Positions 15,866 to 23,736 of a stretch of 29,436 nucleotides of DNA are shown here, piece by piece. The notes under the pieces were generated by a model that was not told the DNA's origin, did not search any database, and saw only the letters and a program-made list of their open reading frames with translations. Every line of letters starts with the position of its first letter. Within the stretch, counting starts at the first letter, position 1. The DNA is from CAYMCV01 sp964389005 (GTDB taxonomy: Bacteria; Bacillota; Clostridia; Lachnospirales; Lachnospiraceae). The stretch covers positions 1 to 29,436 of the forward strand of contig CAYMCV010000018.1 of NCBI GenBank assembly GCA_964389005.1, in the 5' to 3' direction. The position numbers and the translations under genes are program-made.

Positions 15866-16591
15866 ATGCTGAAAAAATGTTTATATGCGGAACAAATGAA
15901 ACTAAAAAGAAACCCTGTATGGCTTGCCTTTTTTATACTTCCAATGATTTCTGCCGGTATCGGAACCTTGAATTTTCTCGGCAATCAGGGAATTCTCGAT
16001 ATGTCCTGGTATGACCTTTGGTCACAACACACATTGTTTCTCTGCTTCTTTTTTATGCCAACCCTCATCGGTACTTACTGCGCCTGTCTTTGGCGAAATG
16101 AATATCTGCATAACAATATGAATATGGTATTCTCAATGCCCATTCGGCGCAGTACCGTGTACTTGGCCAAGTTGATTACCGTAGCCATGGTAACGCTCAT
16201 TTCCATTCTTTGGATTCTGTTCCTGTTCTTCGCCTGCGGTAAGATTTCAGGAATCACGGAACCGTTTCCGATGGTTTGTTTCGAATGGGTGGCATGCGGG
16301 TTTGTAGGCAGCCTGACCGTCTGCGGTTTACAATTGCTTTTATCATTATTGATACGAAAATTTGCGGTGCCGATCGGCTTGGGATTTGCAGGCGGTATCT
16401 TGGGGCTGGTCGCGTTGTCCAAAGGATATGCGATGTATTATCCTTACTCGCTTTTCTCCCTTGGCATACGCGCCAACAACCCCTATATGGAAATCAATAT
16501 ACCTATGTTTTTGCTTTCCTGTTTCCTTTTTACCGTCTCTTTTTATCTAATCGCTGCTTTGATTCTTTCAAAGCGCGACATCAAAAGTTAA
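15866..16591 (+). CDS. ABC transporter permease, LanG/MutG-like
   Basis: A 241-residue membrane protein with about six hydrophobic segments and the start MLKKCLYAEQMKLKRNPVW, the typical positively charged first loop of LanE/LanG permeases. AAAGGAG lies 8 bases before the ATG at 15866. It is the last gene of the three-gene unit; its stop lies 5 bases from the convergent stop of the FtsX-like permease gene. Confidence 0.83.
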   Translation: MLKKCLYAEQMKLKRNPVWLAFFILPMISAGIGTLNFLGNQGILDMSWYDLWSQHTLFLCFFFMPTLIGTYCACLWRNEYLHNNMNMVFSMPIRRSTVYLAKLITVAMVTLISILWILFLFFACGKISGITEPFPMVCFEWVACGFVGSLTVCGLQLLLSLLIRKFAVPIGLGFAGGILGLVALSKGYAMYYPYSLFSLGIRANNPYMEINIPMFLLSCFLFTVSFYLIAALILSKRDIKS

Positions 16592-16596
16592 GATTC

Positions 16597-18933
16597 TTAC
16601 TCGGCGATGGCAGAGATAATCTCCATCGCCTTGAATTTTTTCATCGGTTCCACAACGGATATCAAGGTGGAGCCGAGTACCAACAGAATAATGACGCACA
16701 CCGGTCCCCACGGAATCGTCCATGCGGTGCCCCAGCGGAACGTAACCATCATTTCAAACAGTTTCTTGTGTAAAAGCAGGCCAATCAAGCTTCCTGCCAC
16801 AGAACCGAATGCCGCATACGTCACAGCCTCCGAGAGAATCATCCGTTTGACCTGCTTGATACTCATCCCGACCGCTCGCATGACGCCGTACTGTTTCAAG
16901 CGTGCGGCAATGCTCATGTTCATACTGTTGATGATATTAAATACCGTAATCAATGCAATGATAGCCAAAAACGCATAGATAAAAAGTGAGAATGAATACA
17001 CTGCCGCTTTGGCCTGTTCATTGGACAGCCGCGAATCAGAGAAAAAGATGTCACTGTCAAAATGACTACGTATCTCGTTGACTACAGCATCGGTGGCATT
17101 TCCCTTTAACTGTACGTCAATGACGGCGTACTTGTCTTCTCCCACAATTCGTTTAAATTCGCTTTCATTCGTAATTATAATCAATTCGTTCTCACCGGCT
17201 TTAAACGGTGTCTTCTTTGCAACCGCATTCACTGTGAAATCCTGCACTTCATCACCATATGTCCACATGAGATGATCTCCTGCATGGTATTCCATATTCA
17301 TGTCATATGCAATCATGACTGTGTTGCTTCCTTCGCTGACCGCATCCATATCGCCTTCTACAAGATATTTCTTCGCCCATTGAAATTGATTTTCTTCATA
17401 GGTTAAAAGTGTGACATTAATCACTGTGTTATTCCATTCCGTTTGTCCAACGGCGTACTGTCTTCCGTATACCGCCTTGATGCCATTGACACATTTTAAT
17501 TCATCGACGATTGACGGGGCGAGTTCATTGCTGCCGCTTGGGTCCATAATTTCCAAATCCGGCGCCCATGCCTCCAACGGTGTGATTGCGTGATTCATAA
17601 AATTCACCGCAACACTGAACGATAAAAACAGAACGATGCTGACGGCAAAGGACGCTGTCATCAAAAACAAGTTCTTTTTGTTCGACGTCGCATGATGATA
17701 GCCCAAATTATGTTCAATCTTTGCAACCAACTTCCCCGAGCGTCGTTTGGTCGTAATTCCACGATAATCCCGACTTGCCGTAATTGCCGCAAGCGGAGAT
17801 ACTTTTGATGCACGCTTGCACGGTGCCAATGCCGCAAAGAGAACCGTACAAACACCGACCAAGACACCGCCCGCCAAACTGATGGCGCTGAAACTCATCA
17901 TTGGCATGGTCGAAAAGAACTCATAATTCACAACTTTTAGATAGGCGCATGCGCCCCAATAAGTTACGGTACCAAGTATAACTCCGATGGGAATCGCCAA
18001 TTTCAGATAGTTCAAACTCTCCAGCAATACATACTTTTTGATCTGAGATTTCGTCGCCCCCAAGCAACGAAGCATTCCGAAAAACTGCGTTCGTTCCGCC
18101 ACATTGGTATTGAACGTCCCTGAAATCATGAGGATTCCGGCAATCAGAACCAGTATGCCAAGAACAATGGCAACCATGTACAACTGCTTCATATAGGATT
18201 CATCACTTTGCGCTGATAACGCAAACAGAACCGTGTTTTCGCTGAGTTCTCCTTCCTGTAATGAGAATTCGGATATCATTCGATCTCTGGTTTGTCCCAA
18301 ATTCACACGGTCTTTAAACCGTATGTAAAAAGCCGCGCGATAGGTGTCTTCTTCGTACAATTCTGCTGTCAGCGATTTCCCGAAAACCACAACATGCATA
18401 TCATCTTTTAGCATGAGTGCCGTATTGTTACATAACCCGCTGACCGTAAATGAACGTTCCCCTTGTTCCGGGATTTGAAATGAAATGCTGTCACCGACCC
18501 GAATTCCATTGGTATCCGCACTCTTTTTATCGACAATAATCTCGCTATTGTCGGCGGGAAACGCTCCTTCCTCCAAGCGAAAACCGAATTCCTGTAAGAT
18601 TTCTTCCTCACCGGCAGTTAATTTGTATGAAACTCCCTGATAAGTCCAGTTGTCTAAATCCGGGAATCCAAACATCCATCCGGATGTTTCTATTTTGTTT
18701 TCAAATGCGTTCACGATATCATGAATTTTGGACTCTTCGAGATGTTGTAGCGCAACGTGCCAATTTCCGTTTTGTTGAATCTGACGAATCTCCTGTGCTT
18801 TGATTTCCATATCCGCCATGCCGAAAATAGCCGTAACAAGGCTGACTGCAATTACAATACAGACGATTGTAATTCTGTTTTTCTTGCGGTGTACCTTCTC
18901 GTACTCCTTAATGAGTTGAAGATAGCTTTTCAT
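16597..18933 (-). CDS. FtsX-like ABC transporter permease, two FtsX domains
   Basis: A 778-residue membrane protein with the MacB/FtsX-type layout duplicated. One membrane segment (about 21-40) is followed by an extracellular domain (about 45-245) and three segments (about 250-275, 310-330, 345-370). A second segment near 425-445 is followed by a second extracellular domain (450-640) and three more segments (about 645-670, 700-720, 740-765). This arrangement is common in Firmicute peptide-resistance exporters. It shares a 4-base ATGA overlap with the ATPase gene upstream, and the two form the transporter. The sensor kinase and regulator directly upstream suggest control by envelope stress or antimicrobial peptides. 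The substrate is unknown. Confidence 0.88.
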   Translation of the reverse strand: MKSYLQLIKEYEKVHRKKNRITIVCIVIAVSLVTAIFGMADMEIKAQEIRQIQQNGNWHVALQHLEESKIHDIVNAFENKIETSGWMFGFPDLDNWTYQGVSYKLTAGEEEILQEFGFRLEEGAFPADNSEIIVDKKSADTNGIRVGDSISFQIPEQGERSFTVSGLCNNTALMLKDDMHVVVFGKSLTAELYEEDTYRAAFYIRFKDRVNLGQTRDRMISEFSLQEGELSENTVLFALSAQSDESYMKQLYMVAIVLGILVLIAGILMISGTFNTNVAERTQFFGMLRCLGATKSQIKKYVLLESLNYLKLAIPIGVILGTVTYWGACAYLKVVNYEFFSTMPMMSFSAISLAGGVLVGVCTVLFAALAPCKRASKVSPLAAITASRDYRGITTKRRSGKLVAKIEHNLGYHHATSNKKNLFLMTASFAVSIVLFLSFSVAVNFMNHAITPLEAWAPDLEIMDPSGSNELAPSIVDELKCVNGIKAVYGRQYAVGQTEWNNTVINVTLLTYEENQFQWAKKYLVEGDMDAVSEGSNTVMIAYDMNMEYHAGDHLMWTYGDEVQDFTVNAVAKKTPFKAGENELIIITNESEFKRIVGEDKYAVIDVQLKGNATDAVVNEIRSHFDSDIFFSDSRLSNEQAKAAVYSFSLFIYAFLAIIALITVFNIINSMNMSIAARLKQYGVMRAVGMSIKQVKRMILSEAVTYAAFGSVAGSLIGLLLHKKLFEMMVTFRWGTAWTIPWGPVCVIILLVLGSTLISVVEPMKKFKAMEIISAIAE
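16603..16641 (+). terminator. Intrinsic terminator of the LanFEG-type operon, inside the opposing gene
   Basis: Perfect 8-base arms GGCGATGG and CCATCGCC with a 12-base loop are followed by TTGAATTTTTT, starting 12 bases after the stop of the third transporter gene. The whole element lies within the last codons of the convergent permease gene, read antisense. Confidence 0.7.
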
Positions 18934-19610
18934 TTTGCCACCCCCAAATCCATCAATATACCGTCAGATACGCGAATGACACGGTCTGCCGTTGACGCAA
19001 TCTGCATATTGTGCGTAATCATGAGGATCGTCTGGTCATAGCGTGAGGACATCGCCTTCAACAACGCAATGACTTCCGAACTGTTTTTACTGTCAAGATT
19101 TCCGGTCGGCTCGTCCGCAAGAATCAACATCGGTTTGGTCACCAATGCGCGACCGATGGCAACTCTTTGCTGCTGCCCACCTGAAAGTTGATTCGGTAAG
19201 TGCTTTCTCCTCTCTGAAAGCCCCAACAAGCGGATGATTTCATCCACATATTCTTTGTCCGGTTTCTTATAATCCAAGAGGAGCGGAAAGATGATATTCT
19301 GTTCCACATTCAACTCCGGAACCAAATTGTATGCCTGAAAAACAAAGCCGATATTTCTCCTTCTGAAAATCGTCAATTGCTCTTCTTTGAGTGCGAAGAT
19401 ATCCTTGCCGTCAATCATAACCTTGCCTTGCGTCGGCGTATCAAGCGCACCGATTGCATTTAACAGTGTACTCTTTCCGGAACCGGATTCTCCGACAACC
19501 GCGACGAACTCGCCACGTTCCACCGAAAAGCTGACATCCTTTAATGCCTCAACTTTTGTGTCTTTGTCTCCATATGTCTTTGATAAATGTTCTACTTGTA
19601 AAATAGCCAT
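18930..19610 (-). CDS. ABC transporter ATP-binding protein, MacB/LolD type
   Basis: A 226-residue ATPase that pairs with the FtsX-like permease. Walker A is GESGSGKST, Q-loop FVFQAYNLVPELNVEQN, signature LSGGQQQR, Walker B LILADEPTGNLD and the H-loop MITHN. The Q-loop wording FVFQ.YNL.P and GNLD are hallmarks of the MacB/LolD/BceA group. The start is preceded by AGAAGG. It lies downstream of two inverted repeats (19633-19672 and 19689-19710) that probably regulate it. Confidence 0.93.
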   Translation of the reverse strand: MAILQVEHLSKTYGDKDTKVEALKDVSFSVERGEFVAVVGESGSGKSTLLNAIGALDTPTQGKVMIDGKDIFALKEEQLTIFRRRNIGFVFQAYNLVPELNVEQNIIFPLLLDYKKPDKEYVDEIIRLLGLSERRKHLPNQLSGGQQQRVAIGRALVTKPMLILADEPTGNLDSKNSSEVIALLKAMSSRYDQTILMITHNMQIASTADRVIRVSDGILMDLGVAK

Positions 19611-19632
19611 ATTATACCTTCTTTCTCGTTGA

Positions 19633-19672
19633 TAACGGTTTCATTTGTTTATGATTTTACTCCCGTTATCTT
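19633..19672. promoter_or_regulatory. Inverted repeat in the leader of the FtsX-type ABC operon
   Basis: Perfect 8-base arms GATAACGG and CCGTTATC with a 24-base spacer lie 23-62 bases before the ATPase ATG. It may be an operator or an mRNA leader stem. It is not a terminator, because no T tract follows. Confidence 0.35.
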
Positions 19673-19688
19673 ACAATCCCATGAATTC

Positions 19689-19710
19689 ATTCTTACAGTT
19701 TCGTAAGAAT
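19689..19710. promoter_or_regulatory. Operator candidate for the VanR/Bce-like regulator
   Basis: Perfect 8-base arms ATTCTTAC and GTAAGAAT with a 6-base spacer begin 3 bases after the sensor kinase stop and lie about 80-100 bases before the ABC ATPase ATG. No T tract follows on either strand, so termination is unlikely. TTAC-N6-GTAA inverted repeats of this kind are typical activator sites of OmpR-type regulators in front of FtsX-type exporters; the assignment here is by position and form only. Confidence 0.6.
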
Positions 19711-19712
19711 CC

Positions 19713-20771
19713 TCATTCGTTTGGGAAATCCAAAGAAAAGGTACTTCCTTCTCCCATCGTACTCTCAACCATAACAGTTCCGCCGTGTGCTTCCATGATT
19801 GCTTTGACAAGTGCAAGTCCCAAACCGACACCCTGCGTGCTTTTTGAAAACCGACTTCGATAAAATCGTTTAAAAATATGATGGATATCTTCGGGATGAA
19901 TTCCGCTGCCGTTATCCTTCACGGAAATTCTCAAAAACACAGGTGTCTTAACATACGATACTTCCACCGTATCTCCGTGCTCCATATGATCCAATGCATT
20001 TTGAATCAGATTTCTGACGCATTCCGCCGTCCAATTCCAATCTGCATGCACAATCACATCCACACCTTGCCGTTCTCCATTTCCCTGATTTGTATTCAAT
20101 ATAACCTTTTTAGATTCTGCTTCTGCAACAGTCATGAATTCTTCACAAATTTCATCTAAAAATGGCTCAACTTCAAACATACGCTTTTCCAACACAATGG
20201 TCCCCGCATCCAGTTTCGTAATTTTTAGCAGGTTCTGTATGAGACACTCCATCCTGTCCAATGACTTCTCGGTCTTCTTCGTGAAATTGCGAACAGTCTC
20301 TGGTCGCTCACTTTCACCCGCCATAATTTCGTTGTACATACGAATCGCCGCAATCGGCGTTTTGAGCTGATGTGAAATGTCGGAAATTGTAGTTTTTAAG
20401 AACTCTTTTGACTCCTTCTCGGCTTCCAAATGCGTATGTAGGGAAAGTGACATATGATTGATTTCCTCAAAGAACTTGGCCATTGCGCCTTCTTCGTAAC
20501 TCAAGAGCCTCACTGTACTGTCTCCGTTCATAAATCGATTAACGCATTTTGTTGCTTCCTCCAATCTCCGCTCCTGTTGACGTAAAAACAAAATGACCGT
20601 ACTGAGGCTAAAAATAAACGCAACCACAATCACGGTCTCAATCGCACATATACCAAGCGGTTTCAATCCCAACACATTTCCAAGCGGAATCATGGCAATG
20701 CCTGCACAAAGAAACAACAGTATCTGCATTCCCATCAGGCGCTCTGCCCTTTTTTCATGAATTCCAAACAT
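19713..20771 (-). CDS. Sensor histidine kinase, VanS-like
   Basis: A 352-residue membrane kinase. Two membrane segments lie near residues 15-33 and 43-64 with almost no extracellular loop. A HAMP-like linker follows, then the H box with His134 in ISDISHQLKTPI, N258 in NLIQNALDH, G1 box DNGSGI, F box IFKRFYR and G2 box GVGLGLALV. Kinases with such a short loop usually sense through a partner such as the ABC transporter rather than a ligand directly. I chose the ATG at 20769-20771 because GGGAGGA lies upstream. It is the second gene after the response regulator, 45 bases downstream of it. Confidence 0.9.
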   Translation of the reverse strand: MFGIHEKRAERLMGMQILLFLCAGIAMIPLGNVLGLKPLGICAIETVIVVAFIFSLSTVILFLRQQERRLEEATKCVNRFMNGDSTVRLLSYEEGAMAKFFEEINHMSLSLHTHLEAEKESKEFLKTTISDISHQLKTPIAAIRMYNEIMAGESERPETVRNFTKKTEKSLDRMECLIQNLLKITKLDAGTIVLEKRMFEVEPFLDEICEEFMTVAEAESKKVILNTNQGNGERQGVDVIVHADWNWTAECVRNLIQNALDHMEHGDTVEVSYVKTPVFLRISVKDNGSGIHPEDIHHIFKRFYRSRFSKSTQGVGLGLALVKAIMEAHGGTVMVESTMGEGSTFSLDFPNE

Positions 20772-20816
20772 ACGCTTCCTCCCAATATTGATACAACTTC
20801 CTATCCGAGACAACTG

Positions 20817-21524
20817 TCAAAAAGTCGTTTTGTCAATACACTTGTAGCCAATCCCGCGGACGGTTTGTATACACGATGGATTGGCAGGATCCATTTCTAT
20901 CTTGTTTCGTAGTCTTTTTACATAAACACTTAAGGTGTTGTCGTCCACAAAATCACCACCGTCATCCCACAGCCGATTCAACAATACCTCTCGCGAGAGT
21001 ACCATATTCCGATTCTGTAAGAAAAACAAGAGTAGTCGAAACTCGGCGGCGGTCAATTCGACTTCCTTACCGTTCACGGTGGTTTTGCCGGACAGCAGAT
21101 TCATCCGAATTGCACCACAATTTAAAGTTGATTCGGAAGTTCCTCCGACGGTGTTTTGACTTCTCCGTAAGATTGCTTTGATTCTTGACAATAACTCATT
21201 GAGTTTAAAGGGCTTCGTAATGTAGTCGTCACCACCCATATCAAGCCCCATAACAACGTGTACTTCCTCATCGGATGCCGTTAGAAAAACAACCGGTACA
21301 TTGGAAGTTCTTCTGACAAATTTCAAAACGTCAAATCCACTGCCATCCGGAAGTGTTAAGTCCAGAAGCAACATATCAAATGTTTGTGTCGCAAATGCAT
21401 GCAATGCCTCCTGCACCGTGCGCGACACCGTAACAACGAATCCCTCTTTCATCAGAGCGTATTCCAATCCCTCCACCAAACCGATATCGTCTTCCAAAAG
21501 CAGAATTGTTGTTTTTTCTCCCAT
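20817..21524 (-). CDS. OmpR-family response regulator, second system
   Basis: A 235-residue response regulator. The receiver domain has LEDD (residues 10-13), phosphoacceptor Asp55 in LLLDLTLPDGSGF and Lys104 in DDYITKPFKL. The winged helix (about 130-235) has NTLSVYVKRLRNKIE and the ending TVRGIGYK. GGGAGG lies 5 bases before the ATG at 21522-21524; a longer frame lacks a good site. It lies between a lipoprotein gene upstream and its kinase downstream and probably activates the FtsX-type ABC operon via the repeats at 19633-19710. Confidence 0.93.
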   Translation of the reverse strand: MGEKTTILLLEDDIGLVEGLEYALMKEGFVVTVSRTVQEALHAFATQTFDMLLLDLTLPDGSGFDVLKFVRRTSNVPVVFLTASDEEVHVVMGLDMGGDDYITKPFKLNELLSRIKAILRRSQNTVGGTSESTLNCGAIRMNLLSGKTTVNGKEVELTAAEFRLLLFFLQNRNMVLSREVLLNRLWDDGGDFVDDNTLSVYVKRLRNKIEMDPANPSCIQTVRGIGYKCIDKTTF

Positions 21525-21550
21525 CGCAACCTCCCGTTTCATTGTTATTA

Positions 21551-21580
21551 TGAAAAGACGCACTCTTCTTGGGAGTGCGC
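21551..21580 (-). terminator. Weak intrinsic terminator after the lipoprotein gene
   Basis: Arms GCGCACTC and GAGTGCGT (7 pairs plus one G-T) with a 7-base loop are followed by CTTTTC on the minus strand. It lies between the lipoprotein stop (21652) and the second response regulator, so it may limit read-through into the regulator genes. Confidence 0.5.
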
Positions 21581-21651
21581 CTTTCTGCGTGCGGTATGAC
21601 CAAAACGTCATCCGCGTATATACATGTATCACATCAACCGCAGTAACACGC

Positions 21652-22839
21652 TTACTCGGTTAAACTGTATGTTTCGTTAAGCAACCAAATATCCTCGCTC
21701 TCCGAAATAAACTCAATGGATAGAAAATGTGTCATACCATCTTCTCCGTCAAACAACCACATTACGAGGAATGTATCGTCCGCCGGATAATAGGTATATA
21801 CCTGATATGCCTCATAATCGCCAAGCATAACCATGGCTCCTTCGGCATCTACGCAGTCGGCATCCTCTTCCTGAAGTGAATAGAGCATCAGACTCGCCAT
21901 CAGTTCCGCATCACCGCCTGATATCGAGTCAAATACTTCCATCGTGACAATATCTGTCATATTGTCCGGATCGAAAAACTGAATCATTGTATCGGACTCA
22001 CTTTCATCATAGGTATAGGTTTCGTAGTGACTCGGAACATCAATAAAGCCTACAGTCGCATTCCCAACACGCTTGGTATCCTGTTGTACCGTTCCCGGAG
22101 TTCCGCCTCCGCCGGCATCCTCGGAAAACGGCTCCTCGGAAAAGGCTTCTTCTGAAAAAGGATCTTCGGAATCTGAGGTTTCCGGTTCTTCCGATTCCGA
22201 TTCTTCCGATTCAGAGTCCGCAACCTCGGGTTCTTCGGATATTTCTTCTTCCGGTAACTCATAATAAGAATCACATTCACAAAAATCCAATGACTTTACA
22301 ATGTAATCCGTCTGCTCTTTGGTAAAATACTTGTCGCTTCCCACAAATAGTAAATATGCATGCGTTCCGTCAGAGAGATACGCAATTCTGCCCGGCAATT
22401 TCACATCGTCATAAATACAGGAACAATTAAAAACAGATTTGATCTTCCCGTTGACATCTGCTGTTGCATAATTGGAACTGTCGACGGTAATGTACAAGCC
22501 ACTTTTATCTTCAATCTGATTCGCCATCGTATCCTTATCTTTATCATAGACGGTTACAGGCACTTCTTCACAGTGAATGACCCATTGATCCGGGGCGTAA
22601 AACCATAAATAAGCCTCCGTGTCCTCTTCTCCGTACATGCCTTCCTGCACGGTATCGCTCGCATCAATCACATCATCCGGTACTTCATATACAACACCCG
22701 GAAAATGAATCTTAGTATATCCGCTTGACGAAGATGTATTGTACAATGCGCTTTGCGTACAACCGCACAACGTCAACACCATGGATATGCACAATATCAT
22801 CATTACAATTTTACTTCCCCTTTTGGTTTGATGTTTCAT
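21652..22839 (-). CDS. Predicted lipoprotein with acidic Ser/Glu linker
   Basis: A 395-residue lipoprotein of unrecognised family. The signal peptide ends at a lipobox with Cys27 (LCGC; cysteine in the -2 position is slightly unusual). Two globular regions (about 40-195 and 255-395) are separated by a linker (197-250) made of repeated Ser-Glu/Asp and Pro residues. Both globular regions contain Tyr/Trp-rich stretches typical of extracellular beta-rich domains (EAYLWFYAPDQWVIH; YTYYPADDTFLVMWLFDGEDG) and may be paralogous halves. GGAGG lies 6 bases before the ATG. It lies upstream of a VanRS-like system, separated by a weak terminator. A role as an external sensor or shield is possible but not shown. 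Confidence 0.75.
   Translation of the reverse strand: MKHQTKRGSKIVMMILCISMVLTLCGCTQSALYNTSSSSGYTKIHFPGVVYEVPDDVIDASDTVQEGMYGEEDTEAYLWFYAPDQWVIHCEEVPVTVYDKDKDTMANQIEDKSGLYITVDSSNYATADVNGKIKSVFNCSCIYDDVKLPGRIAYLSDGTHAYLLFVGSDKYFTKEQTDYIVKSLDFCECDSYYELPEEEISEEPEVADSESEESESEEPETSDSEDPFSEEAFSEEPFSEDAGGGGTPGTVQQDTKRVGNATVGFIDVPSHYETYTYDESESDTMIQFFDPDNMTDIVTMEVFDSISGGDAELMASLMLYSLQEEDADCVDAEGAMVMLGDYEAYQVYTYYPADDTFLVMWLFDGEDGMTHFLSIEFISESEDIWLLNETYSLTE
22117..22251. repeat. Degenerate Ser/Glu-coding repeat in the lipoprotein gene
   Basis: The linker DNA is a run of near-copies of short words such as TCTTCGGAA/TCTTCCGAT on the plus strand, encoding FSEE, SEEPE and ESEE units on the minus strand. Such simple repeats tend to vary in copy number between strains. 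Confidence 0.6.
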
Positions 22840-22857
22840 TTGAATCCTCCGTTGTTT

Positions 22858-22886
22858 TCTCTAAATATTTTAACTACATATGTCAA
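22858..22886 (-). promoter_or_regulatory. Candidate promoter of the lipoprotein gene
   Basis: On the minus strand a perfect TTGACA is followed after 17 bases by TAGAGA, a poor -10 box. An alternative TAAAAT lies too close to the -35. The rest of 22840-22965 holds nothing I can support, including no clear terminator for the convergent-side 22966 gene. Confidence 0.35.
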
Positions 22887-22965
22887 TTATGTACTCCAAA
22901 ACTGATTTTCAAGTTGAATGGTAGCACAAAACGTGCAGTTTGTAAACGATATCTTCATATTTGTT

Positions 22966-23736
22966 CTACGTTTTTAGTCCTTTTAGAAATTGCAGCGAAC
23001 GCTCCTGTGCTTTCAAAGACGATGTTTCAATCAGAACGGTCGCTTTCGGAAAATATGATTCTTTATAGTTAAAAAACATATCCCAATCAATGATGCCGTC
23101 TCCGAGCGCAAGATGAAGATCTTCAACACCATCATTATCGTTGATATGCACATGCCGGATATAAGGCGCCAATGTGTGAACCCATTCCTCCAACGGTGTC
23201 GATGACAGAAATGCATGCGCATAATCAAGGCAAATCCCAAAGTTCGGAGTATGTTCCATGCGCTTCGCTAATTTCATCAAATCGTCCGGGGTTTTGTCAA
23301 ACATATTCTCCATATAGATATTTATATCCGGATATCTTATTGATAACTCGCTAAGATATGATACATTTGTCTCTAACCAATTGCACCGATAACTCTCCGA
23401 TGTCAAAAAGGGATTCAGATTGGTATGAAATATCACTGCTTTGACACCCAATCGCTTTGCAATTTCCATGCTTTCCGACATTCTTTGCTCGGAAATGCGC
23501 CGAATTTCCTTATCTTCACTGTGAATCGTAACATCAAAAAAGGCTCCGTGCATGGTTGTATATGCAGGCAATTTCACATTCCGATACAATTGTAACACTG
23601 CCTCCGTCCCCACTGTATCGGAGAGTATATTCGGATGAAAAAAATCATTGTATTCAAAGCCAAGTCCGTATGTTTGTGCCAGCTTAAGGCTTTCTGTAAG
23701 ACGGTCTTTCTCCGGAATGATTAAATAATCAGTCAT
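22966..23736 (-). CDS. Sugar phosphate isomerase/epimerase-like TIM barrel protein
   Basis: A 256-residue protein of the xylose-isomerase-like/AP-endonuclease-2 TIM barrel superfamily. Metal-site type residues can be seen in TMHGAFFD, AVIFHTNLNPF, INIYMENMFD, GICLDYAHAF, IRHVHINDNDG, LGDGIIDW and VLIETSS, in the usual order. The enzymes act on sugars, sugar phosphates or related cyclic polyols; the exact substrate cannot be read. I chose the ATG at 23734-23736, after GGAAAGGAAG. It overlaps the adenylate cyclase stop by 8 bases, an arrangement that suggests coupled translation and possibly a functional link. Confidence 0.82.
   Translation of the reverse strand: MTDYLIIPEKDRLTESLKLAQTYGLGFEYNDFFHPNILSDTVGTEAVLQLYRNVKLPAYTTMHGAFFDVTIHSEDKEIRRISEQRMSESMEIAKRLGVKAVIFHTNLNPFLTSESYRCNWLETNVSYLSELSIRYPDINIYMENMFDKTPDDLMKLAKRMEHTPNFGICLDYAHAFLSSTPLEEWVHTLAPYIRHVHINDNDGVEDLHLALGDGIIDWDMFFNYKESYFPKATVLIETSSLKAQERSLQFLKGLKT

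Noticed and set aside
16556..16574. Terminator of the FtsX-like permease operon at the GCTTTGA/TCAAAGC stem
   Set aside because: The stem is perfect, but no T tract follows on either strand.
19689..19710. Terminator after the VanS-like kinase gene
   Set aside because: The stem has no T tract on the minus strand; position upstream of the ABC genes favours an operator.
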